Of a DNA stretch of 15,005 nucleotides, positions 1 to 6,620 are shown piece by piece. Source of the DNA: JBLHUT01 sp047629975. GTDB lineage: Bacteria; Pseudomonadota; Alphaproteobacteria; Rhodobacterales; Rhodobacteraceae. Below the pieces are notes generated by a model that was given only the letters and a program-made list of their open reading frames with translations, was not told where the DNA came from and did no database searches. The stretch lies in NCBI GenBank assembly GCA_047629975.1, contig JBLHUT010000051.1, positions 1 to 15,005 on the forward strand, in the 5' to 3' direction. Made by a program: the position numbers and the translations under genes. Positions within the stretch are counted from its first letter, which is position 1, and the number at the start of each line of letters is the position of its first letter.

Positions 1-24
1 CCTGAAAAACCCGCGCATCTGTGC

Positions 25-53
25 TTGACGGGCGGGAACGGGGCGCATATCAC
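25..53 (+). promoter_or_regulatory. Sigma-70-type promoter of the tRNA-Asp pair
   Basis: A -35 box TTGACG (25-30, 5 of 6 to consensus) and a -10 box TATCAC (48-53, 4 of 6) are separated by exactly 17 bases. The bases just after the -10 box are GC-rich (GCCC), as is common in stringently controlled stable-RNA promoters. The expected transcription start is near 60, leaving a leader of about 38 nt before the first tRNA-Asp. The boxes are seen directly; activity is inferred. Confidence 0.6.
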
Positions 54-64
54 GCCCACACACT

Positions 65-86
65 GATACACGGTTCGCTGTGTATC
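65..86 (+). other. Leader hairpin with UUCG loop before tRNA-Asp
   Basis: Arm 65-73 (GATACACGG) pairs with arm 78-86 (CTGTGTATC) through nine pairs, one of them G-U, around a TTCG loop (74-77). It lies between the presumed transcription start and the first tRNA base. No T-run follows, so it does not look like an intrinsic terminator. It may be a processing signal for the tRNA precursor or the end of an upstream transcript. Confidence 0.5.
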
Positions 87-97
87 GGTTGCAGCAA

Positions 98-174
98 GCG
101 GTTGTAGCTCAGTTGGTTAGAGTACCGGCCTGTCACGCCGGGGGTCGCGGGTTCGAGTCCCGTCAACCGCGCCA
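98..174 (+). tRNA. tRNA-Asp(GUC), copy 1
   Basis: This 77-nt gene folds as a complete cloverleaf. The acceptor arm GCGGTTG (98-104) pairs with CAACCGC (164-170), followed by discriminator G171 and an encoded CCA (172-174). The anticodon arm CCGGC/GCCGG encloses GTC at 132-134, and the T arm carries GGTTCGAGTCC. It delivers aspartate to GAC/GAU codons. An identical copy follows 47 nt downstream, and both probably share the promoter at 25-53. Confidence 0.97.
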
Positions 175-221
175 TGCTGCCTCTGGTCCCGGAGAATGGG
201 CAATCGGCCGAAAGGTCATGC

Positions 222-298
222 GCGGTTGTAGCTCAGTTGGTTAGAGTACCGGCCTGTCACGCCGGGGGTCGCGGGTTCGAGTCCCGTCAACCGCGCCA
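222..298 (+). tRNA. tRNA-Asp(GUC), copy 2
   Basis: This 77-nt gene is base-for-base identical to the copy at 98-174, including the encoded CCA (296-298). The anticodon GTC is at 256-258. The 47-nt spacer (175-221) shows no promoter of its own, so the two are probably one transcript that is cut apart. The terminator at 402-445 lies about 100 nt further on. Confidence 0.97.
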
Positions 299-401
299 CT
301 TTTCCTTATTCACATTTTTTGAGTACCAGATCAGTGGCGCGACCGCCTTTGGGGGTGTTCCGTTGGATTTGTGCGTCGCCATGTTGTGGACCGGGTCGGA
401 T

Positions 402-445
402 GGCCCTGTCCCGTGGTCAGTTACCTGAGCGGGCAGGGCCTTTTT
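402..445 (+). terminator. Intrinsic terminator of the tRNA-Asp transcript
   Basis: Arm 402-413 pairs with arm 430-440 through 11 GC-rich pairs with a single bulged T409. A second inner stem, TCAG (417-420) with CTGA (425-428), closes a TTAC loop. Five Ts follow at 441-445. On the minus strand the hairpin has no U-tract, so it is a classical terminator only for plus-strand transcripts, though it also sits just past the end of the convergent M20 gene. Apart from this terminator I see nothing in 299-462. Confidence 0.75.
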
Positions 446-462
446 AATCCTCTACGCCAAGC

Positions 463-1860
463 CTATTGCGACAATGCCGACAAAATGCGCGCCCAGCTGC
501 GGATGCCCTTTTGAAAGCTGTCAAGGTCGTATTTCTCGTTCGGGCTGTGGATTTGATCATCGTCTTTCGCAAAGCCGATCAGCATGGCGTCCATGCCGAG
601 GTGGGTCTTGAAGTAGCCTGCAACAGGGATCGACCCGCCGGCGCCGGTATAGGTGGCCTCGACCCCCCATTCACGAGACAAAGCACCACGGGCCTTTTCA
701 AAACTGGGCCCCGAAATGTCCATCTGGGATGCCGGACTTGCGCCATGATCCTTGAAGGACACGGTGCAATCGGGCGGCAGCATATCCTGAACCAGTTTGC
801 GAAAGTTGCGGCGAATGGCGTGGGGGTCTTGGTGACCGACCAGCCTGAAGCTGACTTTTGCGCGGGCTTGCGAGGGCAGGACGGTTTTGAACCCGTCGCC
901 GGTATAGCCACCGATGATGCCGTTTATCTCGCAGGTGGGGCGCGACCAGAGCTGCTCGAGGGCGCTGCGGCCTTGCTCTCCGGCAAGTTCCGACAGTCCG
1001 ACACCGCCCAGAAAGCCCGCGTGATCAAAGCCAAGGCTCTGCCAGCCGGCTTTCACTGCCGGGTCCGGTTCGGGGACGCCGTCGTAAAAGTCAGGGACTG
1101 TCACACGGCCTGTGTCATCATGCAAACCGCCCAGAATTTTTGTCAGCACCCGGATCGGGTTTATCGCGGCCCCGCCGAACATTCCGGAATGCAGGTCTTT
1201 GTCGGGGCCGGTGAGTGTGATCTCTTCGCCCAATAGCCCGCGAAGTTGGGTGATGATCGTGGGCACCTTGTCGGCGAAAAGCCCCGTGTCGCAAATAAGG
1301 GCGACATCGGCCGTCAACTCGGCGGCATTGTCCTTCATAAATGGCACCAGCGAGGGCGACCCGCTTTCTTCTTCGCCCTCGAAGAACATGGTGATCCGCG
1401 CCGGCAAGCTGCCATGCACGGCCTTCCATGCCCGGCAAGCCTCGATAAAGGTCATCAACTGGCCCTTGTCGTCAGAGGCTCCGCGCCCCCGGATGACCTT
1501 GCCGGCGGGGGTGTCCTCGATCTGTGGATCGAACGGATCATGCGCCCAAAGGGACACAGGATCAACGGGTTGCACGTCGTAGTGGCCGTAAAACAAGAGG
1601 TGCGGTCCGGTGTCTCCGCTGTGGGCCACAACCATCGGATGGCCGGGGGTGGTGCGTTTGGAGGCCGCAAATCCCAACGATTCGAGATCCTTGACCAGCC
1701 AGTCTGCTGCCGCGTCGCAGCTGTCTTTATAGGCCGGATCTGTCGAAATTGAGGGGATGCGCATCAAGCTTTGCAGCCGGGACAGGGCCTGCGGAAGATC
1801 GGCGTCTATCCGGTCAAGTACAGGATCAAGGACACGATCAAGTGCGGGGTCGTGCGGCAT
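463..1860 (-). CDS. M20 family metallodipeptidase
   Basis: This 465-residue protein is a two-zinc M20 peptidase that probably hydrolyses dipeptides or related acylated amino acids in the cytosol; no signal peptide is seen. The metal and catalytic motifs appear in family order: HYDVQP with H93 and D95, the bridging aspartate in GRGASDDKG near residue 130, the catalytic glutamate in FFEGEEESGSP (161-165), D191 in CDTGLF, H224 in HSGMFGG at the lid domain, and a C-terminal His in IHSPNEKY. The frame stays open upstream to 1947, but the ATG at 1860 is chosen: it has a GGAG about 9 nt upstream, and 465 residues matches the family. It is transcribed alone, divergently from the exported protein at 1987 and convergently with the tRNA-Asp pair. 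The exact substrate cannot be read from the sequence. Confidence 0.93.
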   Translation of the reverse strand: MPHDPALDRVLDPVLDRIDADLPQALSRLQSLMRIPSISTDPAYKDSCDAAADWLVKDLESLGFAASKRTTPGHPMVVAHSGDTGPHLLFYGHYDVQPVDPVSLWAHDPFDPQIEDTPAGKVIRGRGASDDKGQLMTFIEACRAWKAVHGSLPARITMFFEGEEESGSPSLVPFMKDNAAELTADVALICDTGLFADKVPTIITQLRGLLGEEITLTGPDKDLHSGMFGGAAINPIRVLTKILGGLHDDTGRVTVPDFYDGVPEPDPAVKAGWQSLGFDHAGFLGGVGLSELAGEQGRSALEQLWSRPTCEINGIIGGYTGDGFKTVLPSQARAKVSFRLVGHQDPHAIRRNFRKLVQDMLPPDCTVSFKDHGASPASQMDISGPSFEKARGALSREWGVEATYTGAGGSIPVAGYFKTHLGMDAMLIGFAKDDDQIHSPNEKYDLDSFQKGIRSWARILSALSQ

Positions 1861-1894
1861 GGGAGGGGCTCCGGTTTCTGGAATACATGCTCCG

Positions 1895-1923
1895 CTGATA
1901 ACAGAAACTGTATCCGGCCCCAA
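1895..1923 (-). promoter_or_regulatory. Weak promoter candidate for the M20 peptidase
   Basis: On the minus strand a TTGGGG (1918-1923) and a TATCAG (1895-1900, 4 of 6 to the -10 consensus) are 17 bases apart. The predicted start would give a leader of about 28 nt before the ATG at 1860. The -35 box is poor, so this is only a candidate. Confidence 0.25.
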
Positions 1924-1986
1924 GGGGGGTAGCCTGCGCCAACCCAAGCCTGTAGACCCTTGCGAGGTATTTTCCGGAGGGGTCTG

Positions 1987-2628
1987 ATGCGGTCATTTGT
2001 GAAATTCGGTCTGACGTGTGCTGTGACGGGTTGGTCAGGGAGCGGTGTGTTGCGCGTGCTGGCGTTGGCCTTTGCGACTGGACTGGTCGCGGGGGCTGCG
2101 TCTGCCGGGCCTGTCGATACCAAGGCCGCGCGGGATGCGTTGTTCACGGGCAAGGGGCGGAGCGTCACGATTTTTGCGCCCGACTTTCTGGACGAGGACG
2201 TTCTGAAGGCGGTAAAAGCCTATGCCGGAAAATTCGACTATTACGCAGCCTTTGCAGTGTCACAGGGCGATCCGGTCGACACGGGGTCAGCGGTGGGGCT
2301 ATCGAATTTCCATTCCGTGCAGGCCGCGCGCGATGCAGCATTGGCGGCGTGTAATGCACGGCGCACGACCGGTGCCGCGTGCATTGTCATCGCGGTGACC
2401 ACGCCAAAAAGATACACCCCCCAGCCGGTCGAATTGTCGGCCGAGGCATCCGGTGCGTTTCGAAAACAGTACCGTAAGCTCGATCCGCCCAAAGCGTTTG
2501 CAGCCTCGCCCATGACCGGGGCGTGGGCGATCGAACGCGGCGATGGCGGCCGCGCTCTTGCGGGATGCAACGCGCGTGCTGCGGCAAAAGGGGCAAGGGA
2601 TTGTGCAATCGTGATTTTCGACAAGTAG
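1987..2628 (+). CDS. Exported protein of unknown function next to hemA
   Basis: I do not recognise a characterised family for this 213-residue protein. A hydrophobic stretch at about 21-40 ending in AGAASA before GPVD looks like a signal peptide, so the mature protein is probably periplasmic. The mature part carries two similar segments. One is around 118-138, with C122 and C132 before a CIVIAV strand. The other is around 190-211, with C194 and C206 before CAIVIF. Both start with a 'LA.CNAR' motif, and two disulfides are plausible. The pattern recalls small Cys-paired DUF4189-type repeats, but that is only a resemblance. The ATG at 1987 is chosen for its strong GGAGGGG at 1976-1982; the in-frame TTG at 1960 lacks one, and GTG 2047 would give a shorter signal peptide. 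It lies 118 nt upstream of hemA on the same strand. Homologues beside hemA in related genomes may carry an ALAS-like name through neighbour transfer, but nothing here resembles an aminotransferase fold. Confidence 0.8.
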   Translation: MRSFVKFGLTCAVTGWSGSGVLRVLALAFATGLVAGAASAGPVDTKAARDALFTGKGRSVTIFAPDFLDEDVLKAVKAYAGKFDYYAAFAVSQGDPVDTGSAVGLSNFHSVQAARDAALAACNARRTTGAACIVIAVTTPKRYTPQPVELSAEASGAFRKQYRKLDPPKAFAASPMTGAWAIERGDGGRALAGCNARAAAKGARDCAIVIFDK

Positions 2629-2746
2629 GGACGCGGCAAAGAGCAGGTATCTTTGACCAAAGGCAAATCCATTCGTGCGCGGTGGGCGTATCCTTTTTAG
2701 ACCATGCCAAAATGTTTCGTGAATGTGACTTGAGGGATATGCCGCG

Positions 2747-3982
2747 ATGACTTTGACCCCGACGACGGACGCCTGTCTTGATGTAGCGCTTGCGCGCTTG
2801 CACGACGAAGGACGCTATCGCACCTTTATCGATATCGAGCGTCACAACGGGCAGTTCCCGCATGCCGTCTGGCGGCGGGGGGATGGCACGAAAAAAGACA
2901 TTACCGTGTGGTGCGGCAATGATTACCTCGGGATGGGCCAGCACCCTGTCGTTCTGGAGGCGATGCACGATGCCTTGCGCGAAACAGGCGCTGGGTCGGG
3001 GGGGACGCGCAACATTTCGGGCACAACTGTGTATCATACCCGCCTCGAGCGCGAGCTGGCGGATTTGCACGACAAGGAAGCCGCACTTTTGTTTACCTCG
3101 GCCTATCTTGCCAATGATGCCACTTTGTCGACCCTGCCCAAGCTTTTGCCGGGACTTGTGATTTTGTCGGATGCTTTGAACCACGCCTCGATGATCGAAG
3201 GCATCCGGCGCAACGGTGGCGCCAAGCGGATATTCAAGCACAACGATCTGGCTGATTTGAGGGCGCAGCTTTCTGCGCTTCCGGCGGATGTACCCAAATT
3301 GATTGCGTTTGAGTCGATCTACTCGATGGATGGCGACTTTGGCCCTATCGCACAGATCTGCGATCTGGCTGATGAATTCGGGGCAATGACCTATATCGAC
3401 GAGGTGCACGCGGTGGGGATGTACGGGCCGCGGGGGGGCGGCGTTGCCGAACGTGATGGCCTGATGGGGCGGATAGATATTATCAACGGTACGCTGGCAA
3501 AAGCCTACGGGGTTATGGGCGGCTATATCGCCGCAAGCGCCAAGCTATGTGATGCAATCAGGTCTTATGCGCCGGGGTTTATCTTTACGACGTCGCTGCC
3601 ACCGGCGGTGGCAGCGGGGGCTGCGGCCTCGGTGGCGTTTCTCAAGACGGATCAATCGCTCAGGGAGCGGCATCAGGCAACCGCCCGCATTCTCAAGCTG
3701 CGCCTTAAGGGTTTGGGATTGCCTATTATTGATCACGGAAGCCACATCGTGCCGGTCATCGTGGGGGACCCGTTTCATACCAAGCTGATGTCGGATATGC
3801 TGTTGGAAGATCACGGTGTTTATGTGCAGCCGATCAACTATCCGACAGTGCCGCGCGGCACCGAGCGGCTGCGATTCACGCCGTCTCCGGTACATGAAAC
3901 GCCTATGATTGAGGCACTGGTCAGTGCCATGGACAAGCTCTGGTCCCATTGTGCGCTGAATCGTGCCGATTTAACCGGTTAA
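2747..3982 (+). CDS. hemA: 5-aminolevulinate synthase
   Basis: This 411-residue PLP enzyme condenses glycine with succinyl-CoA to give 5-aminolevulinate, the first step of haem (and bacteriochlorophyll) synthesis by the C4 route typical of Alphaproteobacteria. Seen motifs are WCGNDYLGMG (55-64), TGAGSGGTRNISG (80-92), the DALNHASMIEG region (142-152), YIDEVHAVG with D218 for the pyridine nitrogen, and the Schiff-base lysine K252 in TLAKAYGVMGGY. The C-terminal domain has PINYPTVPRGTERLRFTPSP. Length is normal for ALAS. GAGGGA at 2732-2737 sits 9 nt before the ATG. The 118-nt upstream gap contains TATCCT at 2689-2694 as a possible -10 and a poor FNR-like dyad at 2653-2666. A perfect 12-bp palindrome overlaps the stop codon. 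Confidence 0.97.
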   Translation: MTLTPTTDACLDVALARLHDEGRYRTFIDIERHNGQFPHAVWRRGDGTKKDITVWCGNDYLGMGQHPVVLEAMHDALRETGAGSGGTRNISGTTVYHTRLERELADLHDKEAALLFTSAYLANDATLSTLPKLLPGLVILSDALNHASMIEGIRRNGGAKRIFKHNDLADLRAQLSALPADVPKLIAFESIYSMDGDFGPIAQICDLADEFGAMTYIDEVHAVGMYGPRGGGVAERDGLMGRIDIINGTLAKAYGVMGGYIAASAKLCDAIRSYAPGFIFTTSLPPAVAAGAAASVAFLKTDQSLRERHQATARILKLRLKGLGLPIIDHGSHIVPVIVGDPFHTKLMSDMLLEDHGVYVQPINYPTVPRGTERLRFTPSPVHETPMIEALVSAMDKLWSHCALNRADLTG

Positions 3983-3993
3983 TCATTACGCCT

Positions 3994-4022
3994 CTGACGC
4001 TTTATCAAGAACATGTTATCAT
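3994..4022 (+). promoter_or_regulatory. Promoter candidate for the rodZ-like gene
   Basis: CTGACG (3994-3999, 5 of 6 to the -35 consensus) and TATCAT (4017-4022, 5 of 6 to the -10) are exactly 17 bases apart. The position, just after the hemA stop and 75 nt before the ATG at 4097, suggests that the rodZ-like gene and possibly ispG are transcribed independently of hemA. Confidence 0.55.
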
Positions 4023-4096
4023 CTAGTTAAAGCAGTGAGTCGTTAGAACTCCGGCGCGTATTGGGGATACAGGTTGACGAAGATCGGGCCGAGCAG

Positions 4097-5341
4097 ATGA
4101 TTGGGCGTAACAAACCGCCCGACCCTCCGCAGCAGACGGAGCGAATGGGATTTGACGACTTTGCGATGCGTCTGGGTGACGTCATGCGCGGGGAACGTGC
4201 GACCTTGGGCAAATCCTTGCTTGATGTGCAGCGCGAGTTGAAAATAAAGGCAAATTACATCGCGGCGATCGAAAATGCCGACGCGCGCGCCTTTGAGACG
4301 CCGGGGTTCATTGCGGGCTATGTGCGGTCTTATGCGCGGTTCCTTGGCATGGATCCCGAGTGGACGTTCGAGACATTCTGCCGTGAATCAGGCTTCAGGC
4401 CGGTGAACGGGCTGGAGTTCGACAAAGCGGTCACATCACGGTCCGTCCAGCGGACCCCGCAGCCGCAGGCAAAGCCGGTTCAAAAACAAAGCGCGTTCGG
4501 AAATTCGAGCGTGTTCGGGCCAAAACCCGAAACAATGTTTTCGCGCATCGAACCCGGCGCGGTTGGCTCGTCTCTTGTGTTGCTCGCTCTGTTGGGCGCT
4601 ATCAGCTATGGCGGTTGGGCCGTTTTGCGCGAGATCCAGCAGGTCCAGTTGGCTCCGGTCGATCAAGCACCGGGCGTTTTGGCGTCGGTAGATCCACTGG
4701 CCCAGTCGAGTGATTTTTCACAACGTGATACAGCCCCCGGACAGCCTGTCGGGACCTCTGATGCGCTTGACCGGATGTACCGCCCTCAGGTGCTTGATAT
4801 CCCGGTCATGATCGCGCGGGACGGACCGATTGCAGCGATTGATCCGGGATTGGTCGGGGCCCTTGCGCCGGGTAATTCGGCGTTGGAACCTGTCGGGTTT
4901 ACTCTTGCAACAGTTGATACGGATATTGCACCGGTTGTGGCGACACAGGCCGTGCCGCAGGACGTTTCGGCCCCGAAGGTGCTTGCCGATGCGGCCCCGG
5001 AGGTCATGCTGGTGGCGGTACGGGAGGCTTGGGTCAGGGTGCGCAGCGCGGACGGCTCTGTCTTGCTGGAAAAAACATTACAGCCCGGCGATACTTACGT
5101 GCTGCCGCAGACCGAAGCGGCGGCGACCTTGCGCGCAGGCGCGGCCAGCAGCGTCTTTTTTATGATAAACGGCCTCACATACGGCCCTGCGGGAGGCCGC
5201 GGGCAAGTTGTTGACAAAATCGTGCTGTCGGCCGAGGCATTGTCGCAAAAATTTGCACAAGCCGATGTCGAGGCAAACGATGATGCCAAACAGGCCGTGC
5301 GTGTCGCCCAAGCGGCTTTGACCCTCCAGAAAGACCAGTAG
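4097..5341 (+). CDS. rodZ: RodZ-like membrane protein with HTH and DUF4115 domains
   Basis: The 414-residue protein has the RodZ layout. A cytoplasmic helix-turn-helix domain (about 22-95) contains LGKSLLDVQRELKIKANYIAAIE and a GFIAGYVRSYARFLGMD segment. A Gln/Pro-rich linker follows, then one membrane helix at about 156-177 (SLVLLALLGAISYGGWAVL). After a low-complexity Pro/Ala region comes a C-terminal beta domain at about 304-383 (VREAWVRVRSADGSVL, then TYGPAGGRG), which matches DUF4115. RodZ links MreB filaments to the cell-wall elongation machinery. The location directly upstream of ispG is the same order as in E. coli, which supports the name. The start is uncertain: TTG 4061 is open, ATG 4145 has GGAG only 3 nt away, and ATG 4097 has only a weak GGGCCGAG upstream. 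Confidence 0.85.
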   Translation: MIGRNKPPDPPQQTERMGFDDFAMRLGDVMRGERATLGKSLLDVQRELKIKANYIAAIENADARAFETPGFIAGYVRSYARFLGMDPEWTFETFCRESGFRPVNGLEFDKAVTSRSVQRTPQPQAKPVQKQSAFGNSSVFGPKPETMFSRIEPGAVGSSLVLLALLGAISYGGWAVLREIQQVQLAPVDQAPGVLASVDPLAQSSDFSQRDTAPGQPVGTSDALDRMYRPQVLDIPVMIARDGPIAAIDPGLVGALAPGNSALEPVGFTLATVDTDIAPVVATQAVPQDVSAPKVLADAAPEVMLVAVREAWVRVRSADGSVLLEKTLQPGDTYVLPQTEAAATLRAGAASSVFFMINGLTYGPAGGRGQVVDKIVLSAEALSQKFAQADVEANDDAKQAVRVAQAALTLQKDQ

Positions 5342-5342
5342 G

Positions 5343-5361
5343 CACGCCGCTTTGTGGCGTG
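5343..5361 (+). other. Hairpin in the rodZ-ispG gap
   Basis: CACGCC (5343-5348) pairs perfectly with GGCGTG (5356-5361) around a 7-nt loop, one base after the rodZ stop codon. The next 20 bases contain no T-run directly after the stem; six Ts come only at 5384-5389. It may slow or protect the transcript end rather than terminate it. The rest of the 91-nt gap holds a poor promoter candidate (TTGCCT 5371-5376, AATAAA 5394-5399, spacer 17). Confidence 0.4.
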
Positions 5362-5432
5362 TCATGATGGTTGCCTTTCCGACTTTTTTAAGAAATAAAA
5401 GTGTCAAATCAGATTGACAGAAAGGTGTCCAA

Positions 5433-6575
5433 GTGTCGCTCAATCACGTGAGACCATGGCGCAATATCTACCGCCGTGAAAGCCGCCAGATCAGTGTGGG
5501 GTCTGTAAAGGTCGGGGGTGGCGCACCGATCAGCGTACAGACCATGACAAACACGGTCACGACCGATATCAAAGGCACGATTGAACAGGTGCTGCGCTGT
5601 GTCGATGCAGGAGCAGACATCGTCCGGATTTCTGTACCAGATCAGGCGTCGAGCATTGCCCTAAAAGAGATCGTTCGCGAAGTACCGGTGCCTATCGTTG
5701 CCGATATTCATTTCCACTACAAACGCGGCATCGAAGCGGCCGAGGCGGGGGCGGCGTGCCTTCGGATCAACCCGGGTAACATCGGTGACGAGGCGCGTGT
5801 AAAGGAAGTGATCAAGGCCGCGCGGGACAACAATTGCTCCATTCGTATTGGTGTCAATGCCGGCTCGCTCGAAAAGGATCTGCTTGATAAATACGGAGAG
5901 CCTTGCCCCGATGCGATGGTGGAATCCGGCCTCGATCATATCAAAATCCTGCAAGATAACGATTTTCACGAATTCAAGATCAGCGTGAAGGCGTCCGATA
6001 TCTTTATGGCGGCGGCGGCTTATCAGCAGCTGGCCGATGCCACGGATGCCCCCATTCACCTGGGGATAACCGAGGCAGGGGGCCTGATGTCGGGCACGGT
6101 CAAATCGGCTATCGGGATGGGCAATCTGCTTTGGATGGGGATCGGCGACACGATCCGTGTCAGCCTGTCTGCGGATCCGGTCGAAGAGGTCAAGATGGGG
6201 TTCGAGATATTGAAATCTCTGGGCCTGCGTCATCGCGGCGTCAATATCATCAGCTGCCCGTCTTGTGCGCGGCAAGGGTTTGATGTGATCAAAACGGTCG
6301 AAACGCTGGAAAAACGACTGGAACATATCAAGACGCCGATGAGCCTTAGCATTATCGGCTGTGTGGTGAATGGTCCCGGTGAGGCGTTGATGACCGATGT
6401 CGGCTTTACTGGTGGCGGCGCGGGCAGTGGCATGGTCTATCTTGCCGGCAAGCAAAGCCACAAGATGAGCAATGATCAAATGGTCGAGCACATCGTCGAA
6501 GCGGTGGAAAAGCGGGCCTCCGAGATCGAGAGCGCGACGGCGGACGAACCGGGCGTGGTCGAAGCGGCGGAGTAG
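5433..6575 (+). CDS. ispG: 4-hydroxy-3-methylbut-2-enyl diphosphate synthase
   Basis: This 380-residue [4Fe-4S] enzyme converts 2-C-methyl-D-erythritol 2,4-cyclodiphosphate to HMBPP in the MEP isoprenoid pathway. The cluster ligands are visible: C275 and C278 in ISCPSCARQG, C310 in SIIGCVVNGPGEA, and E317. The N-terminal TIM-barrel half has TMTNTVTTD (37-45), VADIHFHYK (89-97), LRINPGNIG (110-118) and IRIGVNAGSLE (137-147). It is the short bacterial form without the plant insert. It starts with GTG at 5433, with AAAGGTG at 5421-5427 as ribosome binding site. The last 20 residues are an acidic Ala/Glu tail outside the conserved fold. It follows the rodZ-like gene by 91 nt and converges with the AEC transporter gene. 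Confidence 0.97.
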   Translation: MSLNHVRPWRNIYRRESRQISVGSVKVGGGAPISVQTMTNTVTTDIKGTIEQVLRCVDAGADIVRISVPDQASSIALKEIVREVPVPIVADIHFHYKRGIEAAEAGAACLRINPGNIGDEARVKEVIKAARDNNCSIRIGVNAGSLEKDLLDKYGEPCPDAMVESGLDHIKILQDNDFHEFKISVKASDIFMAAAAYQQLADATDAPIHLGITEAGGLMSGTVKSAIGMGNLLWMGIGDTIRVSLSADPVEEVKMGFEILKSLGLRHRGVNIISCPSCARQGFDVIKTVETLEKRLEHIKTPMSLSIIGCVVNGPGEALMTDVGFTGGGAGSGMVYLAGKQSHKMSNDQMVEHIVEAVEKRASEIESATADEPGVVEAAE

Positions 6576-6582
6576 GTTTCTG

Positions 6583-6620
6583 CGCGCCCCGACCTCTTGT
6601 TTTCTCAGTGTCAGGGCGCG
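6583..6620. terminator. Possible shared hairpin between ispG and the AEC gene
   Basis: CGCGCCC (6583-6589) pairs perfectly with GGGCGCG (6614-6620) around a 24-nt loop. The right arm includes the last two sense codons of the minus-strand transporter gene. The loop contains TTGTTTTC. Neither strand has a clear U-tract after the stem, so terminator function is uncertain, but its place between two convergent ends fits. Confidence 0.3.

Noticed and set aside
174..428. 84-residue plus-strand open frame
   Set aside because: It is a translation of the second tRNA-Asp gene (the VAQLVRVPACHAGGRGFESR pattern is a known tRNA artefact).
466..1236. Long plus-strand open frame opposite the M20 peptidase
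   Set aside because: It is antisense to a clear M20 gene with intact metal motifs; the GC-rich third positions keep the opposite frame open.
2387..3409. 340-residue minus-strand open frame opposite hemA
   Set aside because: It covers the hemA coding region in antisense, has no recognisable domain, and is rich in Arg/Pro/His as expected of a shadow frame.
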